The translations under genes and the position numbers were made by a program. Below are positions 1-9,825 of a stretch of 64,000 nucleotides of DNA, one piece after another. The notes beneath the pieces are model-generated. The model was not told where the DNA came from, searched no databases, and saw only the letters and a list, made by a program, of their open reading frames with translations. This DNA comes from Brucella haematophila. GTDB taxonomy: Bacteria; Pseudomonadota; Alphaproteobacteria; Rhizobiales; Rhizobiaceae. Within the stretch, counting starts at the first letter, position 1. Each line of letters opens with the position of its first letter. The stretch is from positions 310,001-374,000 of the forward strand of contig NZ_VCPE01000004.1 in the NCBI RefSeq assembly GCF_005938105.1, given 5' to 3'.

Positions 1-509
1 TGGAACGGATGACCGCTGGCTATATCGCGGTCTTTCAAGGCACACCGCTTCTGATGCAGCTCTTTGTGGTCTATTACGGCCTTGCGCTCATCGGCCTGAA
101 ACTCGATGCATGGCTTGCCGTTGCGATTGGCCTGACGCTGCATGCCAGCGCCTATCTGGGTGAAATCTGGCGCGGCTCCATTGAAGCGGTTCCCAGAGGC
201 CAGACGGAGGCCGCGAAAGCGCTCAGCCTTCGTTATTTCTGGCGTATGAAGGACGTGATCCTGCCACAGGCGATCCGCATTTCGCTGCCTGCCACCATCG
301 GCTTTCTGGTGCAGCTGATCAAGGGAACCTCGCTTGCCTCCATCGTCGGCTTTACCGAACTGACACGGGCTGGAAACATTATCTCGAACCAGATTTTCGA
401 ACCGCTCACCGTCTTCGGCATTGTTGGCGCGCTCTATTTCCTGATGTGCTGCCCGCTGACGATCTTCGGCGCGCATCTTGAACGCAAGTTTGCCGCATCA
501 AGCCGTTGA
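1..509 (+). CDS. polar amino acid ABC transporter permease, 3' part
   Basis: C-terminal part of an inner-membrane permease of the His/Glu/Gln/Arg ABC transporter family. The reading frame is open to the left edge, so the gene starts outside the window; the first ATG at 9 is internal. It shows the family block [15 protein letters not shown] near its beginning and the EAA loop (EAAKAL followed by [11 protein letters not shown]), the site that docks on the ATPase, then a last hydrophobic helix. Its stop (507-509) lies just before the ATPase gene, so the two are cotranscribed. Substrate cannot be told from this piece. Confidence 0.9.
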   Translation, partial: ERMTAGYIAVFQGTPLLMQLFVVYYGLALIGLKLDAWLAVAIGLTLHASAYLGEIWRGSIEAVPRGQTEAAKALSLRYFWRMKDVILPQAIRISLPATIGFLVQLIKGTSLASIVGFTELTRAGNIISNQIFEPLTVFGIVGALYFLMCCPLTIFGAHLERKFAASSR

Positions 510-535
510 GCCTGACCTATGCCCGGAGTGACCCG

Positions 536-1300
536 ATGATCCACCAGCCCTCTGCCGAGACTTCCGATGCAATGATCCGCTTGCAGAATGTCGAAAAATG
601 GTACGGCAATTTTCAAGCCCTGCACGATGTCAATCTGGCGGTGCGCAAGGGAGAAAAGATCGTTCTTTGCGGACCGTCCGGCAGCGGAAAATCCACGCTC
701 ATTCGCTGCATCAATCATCTGGAAACCTACCAGAAGGGCGAAATCCACGTCGGCGGCATTCTGCTCGGCCATGCGGGCAAAACCATTGATGCTGTGCGCC
801 GCGAGGTGGGCATGGTGTTCCAGCAGTTCAATCTCTTCCCGCATCTCACCGTGCTGCAAAACTGCATGCTCGCGCCGATGCGCTCGCTGGGGGCCAGCAA
901 GGCAGACGCGGAAAAGAGCGCCAAAGCGCTTTTGAACCGCGTGAAAATTCTCGAGCAGGCCGACAAATTTCCGTCGCAGCTTTCCGGCGGTCAGCAGCAG
1001 CGCGTCGCCATCGCCCGCGCGCTGTGCATGAAGCCGAAGGTCATGCTCTTCGACGAACCAACCTCCGCCCTTGATCCCGAAATGGTCAAGGAGGTACTCG
1101 ACACCATGGTCAGCCTTGCGGATGAAGGCATGACGATGATCTGCGTTACCCATGAAATGGGCTTTGCACGACAGGTGGCCGACCGCGTGATCTTCATGGC
1201 CGAGGGCGCGATTATCGAACAGGCTTCTCCGGACGAATTCTTCGCCGATCCGAAACAGGAACGCACGCGTAAATTTCTGGGCGAGTTATTGCATCACTAG
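536..1300 (+). CDS. polar amino acid ABC transporter ATP-binding protein
   Basis: Cytoplasmic ATPase (254 aa) that powers the permease encoded just upstream. Walker [10 protein letters not shown] is at about residues 46-54, the signature LSGGQQQR and Walker [14 protein letters not shown] follow in the GlnQ/HisP manner, and the switch histidine is in VTHEMGFA. I chose ATG 536 because a GGAG sits 7 bases before it; the frame also offers a TTG at 506 overlapping the permease stop and an ATG at 572. Ends 5 bases before the convergent pcaQ. Amino acid specificity is not readable. Confidence 0.92.
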   Translation: MIHQPSAETSDAMIRLQNVEKWYGNFQALHDVNLAVRKGEKIVLCGPSGSGKSTLIRCINHLETYQKGEIHVGGILLGHAGKTIDAVRREVGMVFQQFNLFPHLTVLQNCMLAPMRSLGASKADAEKSAKALLNRVKILEQADKFPSQLSGGQQQRVAIARALCMKPKVMLFDEPTSALDPEMVKEVLDTMVSLADEGMTMICVTHEMGFARQVADRVIFMAEGAIIEQASPDEFFADPKQERTRKFLGELLHH

Positions 1301-1305
1301 TAGTA

Positions 1306-2262
1306 TTAAAGCGACGTTGTGCCTGCGCCGGTACTGGATACGGAGCGGGGCAGCGAAGCGCCGGAAACGTCGCGCAATATCTGGATGAGCATTTGCAGTG
1401 CCCCGGAGCTGACCGTGTCTGTCCGCATTGTCAGGCCCACCGGGCCGACAGTTTCGCTGGTATCGATGGGCAACATGACCAGTTTGCCTTCCGCTACATC
1501 GCGCGCGACAACTCCTTCGGAGATGATCCAGATCGCATCGCTGTCACGAACAAAAGCGCGCCCGAAAGCATCCGAAACGGTTTCCACCTGAATGGGCAGC
1601 GCGCCGATGCCATTGGCGATCAGCAGTCGTTCCACAAACGGGCGAATAATCGAATTCTGCGTCGGCATCAGCACCGGATAATCCGCCAGATGATCGAAGA
1701 CTGGTCGCCCGTCAGTCAGCGGATGCCCTGCCCGAACCAGAAACCGCACCTGCTCGGAATAAAGGTGCTCGAAGGAAAAGCCGGTCATCTTTTCCGGCGC
1801 GGCCAGACGCCCGACAACCAGATCAAGATCGCCAACGCGCAATTGCTCCAGCAAAACCGCATTCTCGCCCGTGACGATCTTCACACGACTGCCCGCCTTT
1901 TCCGCCAGAAACAGGCTCATGGCTTTCGGCATGATGCGTGTGGAAACGGTCGGCAGAGCGCCGATACGGATCGGCGGGCCGGAACCGTCCAGCTCATGCG
2001 AGACGGAGTCGAGCCCCTGCCGCAAGGCCGTCAGCGCCGTGCCCGCATGGCGCAGAAACACCTCGCCGAAGCGTGTCAGGCGAATACCGCGGCCGTCACG
2101 CTCCAGAACCGGAACACCCAGCACATCCTCCAGTTCCCGGATTGTCTTGGTGACAGCGGGCTGGCTGATGTTCAAAATCTCAGACGCCTTGACCACACTC
2201 TTCTGCCGCGCCACTTCAACGAAGGTGTGCAGATGGCGAAACTTGATCCTGTTCCCGATCAC
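1306..2262 (-). CDS. pcaQ: LysR-type activator of the pca operon (PcaQ)
   Basis: Transcription regulator of 318 aa. An N-terminal winged helix-turn-helix (about 6-65, with the helix SEILNISQPAVTKTIRELED) is followed by a periplasmic-binding-protein-like effector domain. It is divergent from pcaDCHGB with about 95 bases between, the arrangement known for PcaQ in rhizobia and Agrobacterium, where PcaQ activates the operon in response to beta-carboxy-cis,cis-muconate. The assignment to PcaQ rests on sequence character plus this context. A dyad at 2271-2286 next to its start is the likely binding site. Confidence 0.93.
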   Translation of the reverse strand: MIGNRIKFRHLHTFVEVARQKSVVKASEILNISQPAVTKTIRELEDVLGVPVLERDGRGIRLTRFGEVFLRHAGTALTALRQGLDSVSHELDGSGPPIRIGALPTVSTRIMPKAMSLFLAEKAGSRVKIVTGENAVLLEQLRVGDLDLVVGRLAAPEKMTGFSFEHLYSEQVRFLVRAGHPLTDGRPVFDHLADYPVLMPTQNSIIRPFVERLLIANGIGALPIQVETVSDAFGRAFVRDSDAIWIISEGVVARDVAEGKLVMLPIDTSETVGPVGLTMRTDTVSSGALQMLIQILRDVSGASLPRSVSSTGAGTTSL

Positions 2263-2270
2263 GTAATTAT

Positions 2271-2286
2271 ATAACCTATAAGTTAT
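2271..2286. promoter_or_regulatory. putative PcaQ-binding site
   Basis: ATAACC-TATA-AGTTAT, an inverted repeat ATAAC/GTTAT, in the pcaQ-pcaD intergenic space immediately upstream of pcaQ. It resembles the ATAACC-N4-GGTTA type motif reported for PcaQ in Sinorhizobium. Function is inferred from position and resemblance. Confidence 0.6.
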
Positions 2287-2358
2287 GATTCAGACTGATA
2301 ATATCATTTTACTTAACCAATTGGAAAGCGCAACAGTGCTGATCAAGAGGAGAAAGCC

Positions 2359-3156
2359 GTGCAATTCGCCAACGTAAATGACGTCGTGCTTCACTATGAT
2401 TTGCAGTGGAGCGGAGATGAGAAGCCTGTTCTGGTTTTCATCAATTCGCTGGGAACCGACATGCGCATCTGGGATGATGTTCGGGCAAAGCTCGGCAACG
2501 ATATCCCGACGCTGGTTTATGACAAGCGCGGACACGGCCTTTCCGATATCGGCAACACCCCCTACTCCATCGCGCTTCTGGCGCAGGACCTGATCGCGCT
2601 TCTCGAAAAGCTGTCGATCCGCCGCGTGGTGTTGTGCGGCCTCTCGGTCGGCGGTCTGATTGCGCAGGGTGTTTATGCCGCTCGCCCCGATCTCGTCGCA
2701 GGCATGATCCTGTCCAACACCGCACACAAGATTGGCACTGCGGACATGTGGAACGCCCGCATCGACGCTATTTTGCAGAACGGTCTGGCCAGCATTCTGG
2801 ATGGCACCATGCCGCGCTGGTTCACCGATGATTTCCGCAAGCCCGACAATGATGCCTTCCGCGCCTATTGCAACATGTTCGTGCGCCAGCCGCTCGATGG
2901 CTATGCGGCCACCTGCGCAGCCCTGCGCGATGCCGATTTCACGGAAGCGGCGAAGGCGATTTCCGTGCCGGTGCTTTGTGTCGTCGGCGATCGGGATGGC
3001 GCAACGCCGCCTGCGCTCGTCAAGGAACTGGCAAGCTTCGTGCCCGGCGCGACTTTCGCTGAAATCGCGCATAGCGGCCACATACCCTGCGTGGAACAAC
3101 CGGACGCCTATGTCTCGCTGTTGCGCGATTTTCTTTCAACCCGACTTTCAAATTAA
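2359..3156 (+). CDS. pcaD: 3-oxoadipate enol-lactonase
   Basis: Hydrolyses 3-oxoadipate enol-lactone to 3-oxoadipate in the protocatechuate branch of the beta-ketoadipate pathway. The 265-aa alpha/beta hydrolase has the nucleophile elbow CGLSVGG (Ser96), an acidic residue in VVGDRDG (about 211-213) and the catalytic His241 in AHSGH. It starts with GTG at 2359, preceded by AGGAG. First gene of pcaDCHGB; pcaC follows after about 20 bases. Confidence 0.95.
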   Translation: MQFANVNDVVLHYDLQWSGDEKPVLVFINSLGTDMRIWDDVRAKLGNDIPTLVYDKRGHGLSDIGNTPYSIALLAQDLIALLEKLSIRRVVLCGLSVGGLIAQGVYAARPDLVAGMILSNTAHKIGTADMWNARIDAILQNGLASILDGTMPRWFTDDFRKPDNDAFRAYCNMFVRQPLDGYAATCAALRDADFTEAAKAISVPVLCVVGDRDGATPPALVKELASFVPGATFAEIAHSGHIPCVEQPDAYVSLLRDFLSTRLSN

Positions 3157-3175
3157 GCTTCCAGGGAGAATTACC

Positions 3176-3583
3176 ATGGGTGACACTGCCGAGCGCTCCG
3201 AGCGTTACAAGCTTGGAATGAGCGTCCGTCGCTCGGTTCTTGGCGATGCGCATGTGGACCGGGCATCGAATAGCGCCACGGGTCTTGATGCGCCGTTCCA
3301 GGAGCTTATTACCGAAACGGCATGGGGAACGGTCTGGTCACGTCCGCAATGGACCAAGCGCGAGCGTTCCATGGTAACGATTGCGCTTCTGGCCGCACTT
3401 GGCCAGGACGATGAAGTTGCAATGCATATCCGCGCCACGAAGAATACCGGCGCGACCAAGGAAGACATCTGCGAAGCTCTGCTGCATGTTGCGATTTATG
3501 CGGGTGTGCCCGCATCGAACCACGCGTTCAAGATCGCCAAACAGACCTACGCACAGATGGAAGCGGAGGAAGCCGAGAAATGA
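3176..3583 (+). CDS. pcaC: 4-carboxymuconolactone decarboxylase
   Basis: Converts gamma-carboxymuconolactone to 3-oxoadipate enol-lactone. The 135-aa protein begins [19 protein letters not shown], typical of PcaC, and is a single CMD all-helical domain with the motif [19 protein letters not shown] 3176 follows GGGAG. The frame is open far upstream, but that part only overlaps pcaD. The stop overlaps the pcaH start (ATGA), indicating translational coupling. Confidence 0.95.
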   Translation: MGDTAERSERYKLGMSVRRSVLGDAHVDRASNSATGLDAPFQELITETAWGTVWSRPQWTKRERSMVTIALLAALGQDDEVAMHIRATKNTGATKEDICEALLHVAIYAGVPASNHAFKIAKQTYAQMEAEEAEK

Positions 3584-4320
3584 AAAACACACCGCCGGAA
3601 ACGAGCCCCTTTTTCGCTCGCGATCTGACCATGCATCCACCGGCCTATACGCCGTGGTACAAGACATCCGTTCTGCGTTCGCCCACCCGCGCACTGCTGT
3701 CGCTGGAAGGCACCAAGAGCGAGGTTACCGGCCCGGTTTTCGGGCACGGCATGTTGAACGAACTCGATAACGACCTGATCCGCAATTATGCGCGCCCCGG
3801 CGAAATGCCGGTCGGCCCGCGCATTCTGGTGCATGGTCGCGTGCTGGATGAAAGCAATCGCCCGGTGCCGGGTGCGCTGCTCGAATTCTGGCAGGCCAAT
3901 GCCGGCGGTCGCTACCGCCACAAGAAAGAAACCTATCTCGCCGCCATCGATCCGAATTTCGGCGGCGTTGGCCGTACCATCACCGATGAGAACGGCTATT
4001 ACTGGTTCAAGACGATCCAGCCGGGCGCTTATCCGTGGCCGAACGGTGTCAATGACTGGCGCCCGGCCCATATCCACTTCTCGATCTTCGGACATGGTTT
4101 CGCGCAACGTCTGATCACCCAGATGTATTTCGAAGGCGATCCGCTGATCTGGCGCTGCCCGATCGTGAAGACGGTCCCTGACAGAAGCGCGGTCGAACGC
4201 CTCATCGCGCCGCTCGACATGAATGCGACCCTGCCGATGGATATGCTGGCCTACAAATTTGACATTGTGTTGCGCGGACGCCGCTCGACCTTCTTTGAAA
4301 ACCGTCCGGAGGGCAACTGA
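3580..4320 (+). CDS. pcaH: protocatechuate 3,4-dioxygenase beta subunit
   Basis: Iron-bearing subunit of the ring-cleaving dioxygenase that opens protocatechuate to 3-carboxy-cis,cis-muconate. In 246 aa it carries the intradiol dioxygenase fold; the expected non-haem Fe(III) ligands are visible as Tyr112, Tyr151 and the pair His164/His166 in RPAHIHFS. The start overlaps the pcaC stop, and pcaG begins 1 base after the stop, fitting a stoichiometric alpha-beta complex. Confidence 0.96.
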   Translation: MKNTPPETSPFFARDLTMHPPAYTPWYKTSVLRSPTRALLSLEGTKSEVTGPVFGHGMLNELDNDLIRNYARPGEMPVGPRILVHGRVLDESNRPVPGALLEFWQANAGGRYRHKKETYLAAIDPNFGGVGRTITDENGYYWFKTIQPGAYPWPNGVNDWRPAHIHFSIFGHGFAQRLITQMYFEGDPLIWRCPIVKTVPDRSAVERLIAPLDMNATLPMDMLAYKFDIVLRGRRSTFFENRPEGN

Positions 4321-4321
4321 T

Positions 4322-4939
4322 ATGGTACAGCCACTGGGTTATCTCAAGGAAAGCGCATCGCAGACTGCGGGCCCTTACGTTCATATCGGATTGACGCCGA
4401 ATTTCGTCGGCATCAATGGCGTCTTCGCGGAAGATCTCGGCTCAACCCCGCTGACCAACGACAAGACGCTGGGCGAGCGCGTGACCATCAAGGGTCGCGT
4501 TCTTGACGGCATGGGCGCACCGCTGCGCGATGCGCTGGTGGAAATCTGGCAGGCCGACGCCACCGGGCTTTATAACAGCCCTTCGGAAACCGGCGGCAAG
4601 GCCGATCCCAATTTCCGTGGATGGGGCCGCTGCCCAAGCCATATGGAAACCGGCGAATTCACTTTCGAGACGATCAAACCCGGCCGTGTTCCTTTCCGGG
4701 ACGGACGCCTGATGGCGCCGCATATCACGTTCTGGATCGTCGCGCGCGGCATCAATCTCGGCTTGCAGACGCGCATGTATTTCTCCGATGAAGCTGACGC
4801 CAATGCAGAAGATCCGGTGCTGGCGCGCATTGAGCATCGCGCACGTGTGCAGACCTTGATCGGCCAGCGCGAAGGTGACATCTATACTTTCGACATCCAC
4901 TTGCAGGGCGAAAAAGAAACAGTCTTTTTCGATATTTGA
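4322..4939 (+). CDS. pcaG: protocatechuate 3,4-dioxygenase alpha subunit
   Basis: Non-iron partner of PcaH, 205 aa. It shares the intradiol dioxygenase fold but has APHITFWI where PcaH has PAHIHFS, so the second histidine ligand is missing, as expected for an alpha subunit. ATG 4322 lies one base after the pcaH stop; a longer open frame from 4223 overlaps pcaH and is not used. pcaB follows after 3 bases. Confidence 0.95.
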   Translation: MVQPLGYLKESASQTAGPYVHIGLTPNFVGINGVFAEDLGSTPLTNDKTLGERVTIKGRVLDGMGAPLRDALVEIWQADATGLYNSPSETGGKADPNFRGWGRCPSHMETGEFTFETIKPGRVPFRDGRLMAPHITFWIVARGINLGLQTRMYFSDEADANAEDPVLARIEHRARVQTLIGQREGDIYTFDIHLQGEKETVFFDI

Positions 4940-4942
4940 CGC

Positions 4943-5992
4943 ATGAGCATTTCGGTATTCGAGCATCCATTTCTGGCGAGACTTTTTGGCGATGACGAAG
5001 AGATTTTAAGTCTCTTCACCGCGGCTGCGGATATTGCCGGAATGATCCGCTTCGAAGTGGTATTGTCGGATGCCCAGGCTTCACTGGGGATTATCCCCAA
5101 TGAAGCCGCCGATGCGATCAGGCTTGCAGCCGAAACTTTTGAACCGGACCTGTCCGTTCTTGAAATTGGGACCGCACGGGATGGCGTCATCATCCCGGCA
5201 CTCGTCAAGGAACTGCGTCAGGCGACCGGCCCGGAATTCGCGGCCCAACTGCATTTTGGCGCAACCAGCCAGGATGTTATCGATACAAGCCTGATGCTGC
5301 GGCTGCGTGAGGCAAACGCCATTGTACGCGGTCGGCTGCAACATCTGTCCGACCGCTTCAAATGGCTTGATGCGACCTTCGGCAAAAATGGCCTGACGGC
5401 CTATACCCGGATGCAGGCCGCCATACCCGTCACGGTTTCCGACCGCATCACGAGCTGGCAGACACCACTCGCCGATTATGACCGGAAGCTTGCCGCGCTC
5501 GTCTTCCCGCTGCAATTCGGCGGAGCTGCCGGAACGCTGGAAAAATTTGGCGATAAAGGCCCTGCGCTGCGCGCCCTTCTGGCGCAAAAACTTGGCCTGC
5601 ATGATCGCCCGCAATGGCAAAGCCAACGCGCATTCATTGCCGAGTTTGGCAGTCTTCTTTCACTGATCACCGGCACGCTTGGCAAATTCGGACAGGACAT
5701 CGCACTGATGGCCGAGCTTGGCGCAGAGCTTTCCCTGTCGGGCGGCGGCGGCTCATCCGCCATGCCGCATAAACAAAACCCGGTGGGCGCTGAAGTGCTG
5801 GTCAGCCTTGCCCGTTTCAATGCGGTTCAGATCTCAGGCCTGCATCAGTCGATGGTGCATGAGCAGGAACGTTCGGGCGCGGCTTGGATGCTGGAATGGA
5901 TGATCCTGCCGCAGATCGTGACCGCCACCGGCAGCGCGCTTAATCTGGCCTCGGCACTCGTGGACAAGATCGTGCGCATCGGCACCGAGTAA
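4943..5992 (+). CDS. pcaB: 3-carboxy-cis,cis-muconate cycloisomerase
   Basis: Second step after ring cleavage: lactonises 3-carboxy-cis,cis-muconate to gamma-carboxymuconolactone. Member of the fumarase/aspartase superfamily, 349 aa, with the signature loop SGGGGSSAMPHKQNP at about 266-280 and the HFGATSQD block at 104-111. It is shorter than the roughly 450-aa PcaB of pseudomonads, lacking their C-terminal extension, as usual in rhizobia. Last gene of the operon; the pathway's final CoA-transferase and thiolase genes are not in the window. Confidence 0.93.
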   Translation: MSISVFEHPFLARLFGDDEEILSLFTAAADIAGMIRFEVVLSDAQASLGIIPNEAADAIRLAAETFEPDLSVLEIGTARDGVIIPALVKELRQATGPEFAAQLHFGATSQDVIDTSLMLRLREANAIVRGRLQHLSDRFKWLDATFGKNGLTAYTRMQAAIPVTVSDRITSWQTPLADYDRKLAALVFPLQFGGAAGTLEKFGDKGPALRALLAQKLGLHDRPQWQSQRAFIAEFGSLLSLITGTLGKFGQDIALMAELGAELSLSGGGGSSAMPHKQNPVGAEVLVSLARFNAVQISGLHQSMVHEQERSGAAWMLEWMILPQIVTATGSALNLASALVDKIVRIGTE

Positions 5993-6095
5993 ACGCCCCT
6001 TCTTCGCATCAAAATTCGACCCTATCCTCGCCTGAATACGGAACCATTTGTGTTTTCAGGCGTTTAGATGCGTTGTTCCATACGGAGGGTTGCAC

Positions 6096-6620
6096 ATGAA
6101 CATATTGAAAAAGGCATGCGCGGGGACCTTGGCGCTGGTCTTTGGTATTACATCTATCGTTCCGAGCATGGCTGCGCCGATGAACCTTGAGCGCCCTGCT
6201 CTCAACCAGAACGTCGAACAGGTTCGCGATGATCGCCGTCCGCCGCGGGGTCATGCCCAGCGTCACAAACGTCCGCCGAGCAATGCCCACAGGCCGGGTC
6301 GCCCGCATCACGCCAACAGGCCGGGCCGTCCGCCACACAGCAGCCATCGGCCTTCGAACCGTCCCGGCTACTGGCACGGTCATCATGGCTCGCGCTATTA
6401 TCGCAACGGTTATCGCCGCCACAGCGACGGCTGGTGGTATCCGCTGGCAGCCTTCACGGCAGGTGCGATTGTTGGCGGCGCGCTCAACCAGCCGCGTGTT
6501 GTGCACACCAACAGCCATGTGCAGTGGTGCCAGAACCGTTATCGCACCTATCGCGTTTCGGATAACACCTTCCAGCCGAATAGCGGCCCACGCAGACAAT
6601 GCGTTTCGCCCTATCGGTAA
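6096..6620 (+). CDS. BA14K family protein
   Basis: Secreted or surface protein of 174 aa. A signal peptide (about 1-26, ending SMAA) is followed by a His/Arg/Pro-rich stretch, a short hydrophobic segment [18 protein letters not shown], and a C-terminal BA14K domain ([13 protein letters not shown]...CVSPYR) with its two conserved cysteines. The family was named after the 14-kDa immunoreactive Brucella abortus protein with lectin-like activity. ATG 6096 has GGAGG upstream. Monocistronic, with a terminator at 6640. Confidence 0.88.
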   Translation: MNILKKACAGTLALVFGITSIVPSMAAPMNLERPALNQNVEQVRDDRRPPRGHAQRHKRPPSNAHRPGRPHHANRPGRPPHSSHRPSNRPGYWHGHHGSRYYRNGYRRHSDGWWYPLAAFTAGAIVGGALNQPRVVHTNSHVQWCQNRYRTYRVSDNTFQPNSGPRRQCVSPYR

Positions 6621-6639
6621 AGCACCATCAATCGACAGA

Positions 6640-6665
6640 AAGCGCCCTGCGGGGCGCTTTTTTAT
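6640..6665 (+). terminator. rho-independent terminator
   Basis: Stem AAAGCGCCC/GGGGCGCTTT with loop TGC followed by a T run, 20 bases after the BA14K gene. Confidence 0.9.
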
Positions 6666-6987
6666 TGCCTGTCGATATGCTGAAGGCGTTGTGGCAACAG
6701 TGATCGCAAAGCAACCTGCCCGCACATCTTTCTTCTGGACGCTTTGTTCAAACAGGAATAAGCAATCTCGACGTCCGTCATGCCAACAATTAAGAATTTC
6801 TACAATTCGATTATTTTGCGACATGACAGGCGGTTTTGGAACATGCGTCGCAGAAAAAATATGCTGAATTCGCTCTGCAACGCCGGTTCATCTTTCGCAT
6901 GTCGGACCTCATCCCGTGCCCGCAGCATTGAACATGCAGGCGGTATCAGGCGTTCGACGCAAGACCGAGTTTGACCCCGAGTTTGAC
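6666..6987. other. intergenic, no feature recognised
   Basis: About 320 bases between the BA14K terminator and the DMT transporter. No convincing ORF, repeat or RNA was seen. The transporter frame runs upstream to a GTG at 6916 but that extension lacks membrane-protein character. Confidence 0.5.
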
Positions 6988-7914
6988 ATGTCGCAGACGA
7001 CCGCCCCAGAGAGCCCCGCAACGAGCCCAACCCCTTCCAACGCCCAGTCCTTTGGTCAGCGCTGGGCCATGCCAATTCTGGTGGCCGGTGGCTTTGCCAT
7101 TGCCAGCTCGCCGATTTTTGTGCGCCTTTCGGAAGTTGGGCCGCTTGCCACTGGCTTCTGGCGCGTAGCGCTGGCCGTCATCCCGCTCATGCTGATGAGC
7201 GGACGTGAGCGCAGCGACATCAAGGACAATGCGCGCCTCACCCTCACGGACTGTCTGCTGCTTGCCGTGCCTGGCCTGTTCATCGCTGCCGATCTCGGCG
7301 CGTGGCATTTGTCGCTGCATTACACATCGGTCGCCAATGCGACGCTTCTCGCCAATATGGCCCCGATCTTCGTAACGCTTGCGGCATGGCTGCTCTATAA
7401 GGCACATGTCAGCCAGTCGTTCATCATCGGGCTGGTCGTCGCTGTTCTCGGCGTTGTGGTGCTGAAAGGCGGCCCCGGCGAACTCCTGCATTCGCAATCG
7501 TCCGGCGATGCGCTCGCGCTGCTCGCGGCTGTCTTCTATGCCGGGTACATTCTGTCGGTCGGTCGCCTGCGCAACCGGTTCTCGACCATGCGCATCATGC
7601 TCTGGAGCAGCGCCATTGCAGCAATCGTATCGCTGCCGGTCGCCTATTTTGCGGAAGGGCAGATCATGCCCACCACGCTCTATGGCTGGCTTGTGCTGGC
7701 GGGCCTTGCATGGCTCACCCATGCCGCCGGACAAAGCATGATCGCCTATGCGCTGGCGTTTCTGCCTGCGTCCTTCTCGTCGCTCACCTTGCTGCTTCAG
7801 CCTGTTGTGGCGGCATTCCTCGCCTGGACTATTCTGTCCGAGCCGCTCGGCATGATGCAGGGGCTTGGCGGCGCGATTGTCATTGCCGGTATTCTCATCG
7901 CCCGCAGGGGATAA
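6988..7914 (+). CDS. EamA/DMT family transporter
   Basis: Inner-membrane drug/metabolite exporter of 308 aa with about ten transmembrane segments in two EamA repeats; SSPIFVRLSEVGPLATGFWR after helix 1 is characteristic. ATG 6988 is chosen because it leaves a normal-length protein with a short polar N-terminus; upstream ATG 6934 and GTG 6916 are in frame but no start has a strong ribosome site. Substrate unknown. Followed at once by a bidirectional terminator. Confidence 0.85.
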   Translation: MSQTTAPESPATSPTPSNAQSFGQRWAMPILVAGGFAIASSPIFVRLSEVGPLATGFWRVALAVIPLMLMSGRERSDIKDNARLTLTDCLLLAVPGLFIAADLGAWHLSLHYTSVANATLLANMAPIFVTLAAWLLYKAHVSQSFIIGLVVAVLGVVVLKGGPGELLHSQSSGDALALLAAVFYAGYILSVGRLRNRFSTMRIMLWSSAIAAIVSLPVAYFAEGQIMPTTLYGWLVLAGLAWLTHAAGQSMIAYALAFLPASFSSLTLLLQPVVAAFLAWTILSEPLGMMQGLGGAIVIAGILIARRG

Positions 7915-7942
7915 AAAAAGCCCCGCATGAGCGGGGCTTTTC
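7914..7942. terminator. bidirectional terminator
   Basis: AAAAAAAGCCCCGC-ATGA-GCGGGGCTTTT: GC stem with A run on one side and T run on the other, between the convergent DMT gene and the betaine-binding protein gene. Confidence 0.9.
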
Positions 7943-7959
7943 CATATCTAGACTACCAA

Positions 7960-8826
7960 TTATTCGGCAAGCCATTCCTTGATGCGGTCCGGATGGTCGG
8001 CGATATATTTATCGACGGCCTTCTCGTAAGACGTCTGCTGTGCGTCGAACATTGCCGATTCAAGTTCGTTGATCGGAATGTCGATCTTGGTCAGCAGCCC
8101 CGCGACCTTCGGGTTTTCTTCCTTGAAGCCCTTGCGGACGATCGCGTCCACATGCTCTGCACCGCCCAGCGCGCCTTCAGGGTCGGCGATATAGCGCAGC
8201 TTGTACTTGCCGAACATCCAGTGCGGGCTCCACGAGGTGGCTACGAACCAGCCGTCCGAACGGGTTGCGCGGTCAACCGTCGTCAACATGGCCGCTTCAC
8301 TCGAAATGTTGAGCTTGTAATCAAGCCCATATTTCTTGATCGCTTCCTGCGACAGACGTGTCAGACCGGCACCCGGATCAATGCCCTGAATTTCGCCCTT
8401 CAGCTTTTCCTTCACTTCGGGCTTTTTCAGATCGGCAATAGAGCTGATCTCGCTTTCCGGGATATAATCCGGAACGATCCAGCCAAGCTTTGCGCCTTCA
8501 TAGAGCGGTCCGAGATTTTCGACCTTGCCCTCGATGCGCTTGTAATAATCGGCGTGGGTTTCCGGCAACCAGGCCATCAGCATGGCGTCGATATCGCCAC
8601 GGCTCACGCCCTGATAAAGCGGTGCAACATCGGTCTGCACCAGCTCGACCTTCTGGCCAAGATTGTCTTCGATCAGCTTCTTGGTCAGCTTGGTGACGAA
8701 CTCGGCATCGGACCACGGGGCCCAGCCGATCTTTACCGTCTTACCGTCCTGCGCAAAGGCCGCGCCCATTGTCATGGTACCCGCCACCACTGCAGCCAGA
8801 CCGAAACCTGCAAGTTTCTTCAACAT
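7960..8826 (-). CDS. proX: glycine betaine/choline ABC transporter substrate-binding protein
   Basis: Periplasmic binding protein of 288 aa, OpuAC-like family. A signal peptide of about 25 residues ends GAAFAQ; aromatic residues that build quaternary-amine binding boxes are seen in IGWAPWSD, MAWLPETHADYY and ATSWSPHWM. ATG 8826 has AAGGAG upstream; the frame is open far upstream but only overlaps the permease gene. Last gene of a proV-proW-proX type operon. Choline, betaine or proline betaine are all possible ligands. Confidence 0.88.
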   Translation of the reverse strand: MLKKLAGFGLAAVVAGTMTMGAAFAQDGKTVKIGWAPWSDAEFVTKLTKKLIEDNLGQKVELVQTDVAPLYQGVSRGDIDAMLMAWLPETHADYYKRIEGKVENLGPLYEGAKLGWIVPDYIPESEISSIADLKKPEVKEKLKGEIQGIDPGAGLTRLSQEAIKKYGLDYKLNISSEAAMLTTVDRATRSDGWFVATSWSPHWMFGKYKLRYIADPEGALGGAEHVDAIVRKGFKEENPKVAGLLTKIDIPINELESAMFDAQQTSYEKAVDKYIADHPDRIKEWLAE

Positions 8827-8876
8827 GCCTACTCCTTTTCGATTGGATTCAGTTCCCGTTATTATTTCTGGTTGTC

Positions 8877-9785
8877 TCATGCTTCCTGCTTGCGAAAGGA
8901 TGAGGCAGACTGTGTGTCTGCCGCCTTTCTCATTGATGCCAGCCGCTTGAAGAAGCCGGTGCCATTTCCCTTGCCGAAGCTCTGGGTGATGCGGTCGAGA
9001 ATGACCGCCAGAATGACCACGGCCAGACCGCCTTCGAAGCCAAGGCCCACATTGAGGCGCTGGATACCGGTCAGGACCGTATTGCCAAGACCGCCTGCGC
9101 CGATCATCGACGCGATGACCACCATCGACAGGGACAGCATGATTGTCTGATTCACGCCGGCCATGATCGACGGCATGGCGTTCGGCAGTTGCACCTTGAA
9201 CAGGAGCTGTCGCGACGTGCAGCCGAAGGCCAGACCCGCTTCGACGAATTCCGCGTGGACCTGACGAATGCCGAGATTGGTCAGGCGCACCACTGGCGGC
9301 ATGGCAAAGATCACCGTTGCAATCGTGCCGGGCACGGCGCCAAGACCGAAGAACATCGCCGCCGGAATAAGATAGACGAAGGCTGGCATTGTCTGCATCA
9401 GGTCGAGCACCGGGCGCACGATCGACGCCACCATGTCGCTGCGCGCCATGGCGATACCCAGCGGGATGCCGATCACCATCGCAATAACGGTCGATGCCAG
9501 CACCAGCGACAGGCTTTCCATTGTGCCGCTCCACAATTCCATGTGGATGATGAGCGCCAAAGCGAGAATGGTGAAAATCGCGAACTTCCAGCCGACGCGC
9601 CACAGCGCGAGCAAGGTGAGGATAGCCACACCGGCGACAGGTGGAATAGCGATGAGAGCGTTTTGAATACCATCGGTCACGAAACCGATGGCCGCTGCGA
9701 TTATGTCGAGTGCAGGCGTGAAATGGTCGAGAATATAATTGACCACCACATCAGCCGCACCACCAACACTGAAATTCAAATCCAT
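8877..9785 (-). CDS. proW: glycine betaine/choline ABC transporter permease
   Basis: Inner-membrane channel subunit of 302 aa. It has an N-terminal tail, several hydrophobic helices and the EAA-type loop EAGLAFGCTSRQLLFKVQLPNA; the block MQTMPAFVYLIPAAMFFGLG is typical of ProW/OpuAB. Middle gene of the operon, with 50 bases to the binding-protein gene and about 120 bases, holding a palindrome, from the ATPase gene. Confidence 0.9.
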   Translation of the reverse strand: MDLNFSVGGAADVVVNYILDHFTPALDIIAAAIGFVTDGIQNALIAIPPVAGVAILTLLALWRVGWKFAIFTILALALIIHMELWSGTMESLSLVLASTVIAMVIGIPLGIAMARSDMVASIVRPVLDLMQTMPAFVYLIPAAMFFGLGAVPGTIATVIFAMPPVVRLTNLGIRQVHAEFVEAGLAFGCTSRQLLFKVQLPNAMPSIMAGVNQTIMLSLSMVVIASMIGAGGLGNTVLTGIQRLNVGLGFEGGLAVVILAVILDRITQSFGKGNGTGFFKRLASMRKAADTQSASSFRKQEA

Positions 9786-9825
9786 GTTTTACCGTCCATT
9801 TCCGTATTTCTGGACTGGGTGAGAA

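Noticed and set aside
9-509. ATG 9 as the true start of the first gene
   Set aside because: The reading frame continues to the left edge and the visible part lacks the N-terminal helix of the permease family.
7927-9150. 407-codon plus-strand frame
   Set aside because: Antisense to the betaine-binding protein and permease genes; no recognisable domain.
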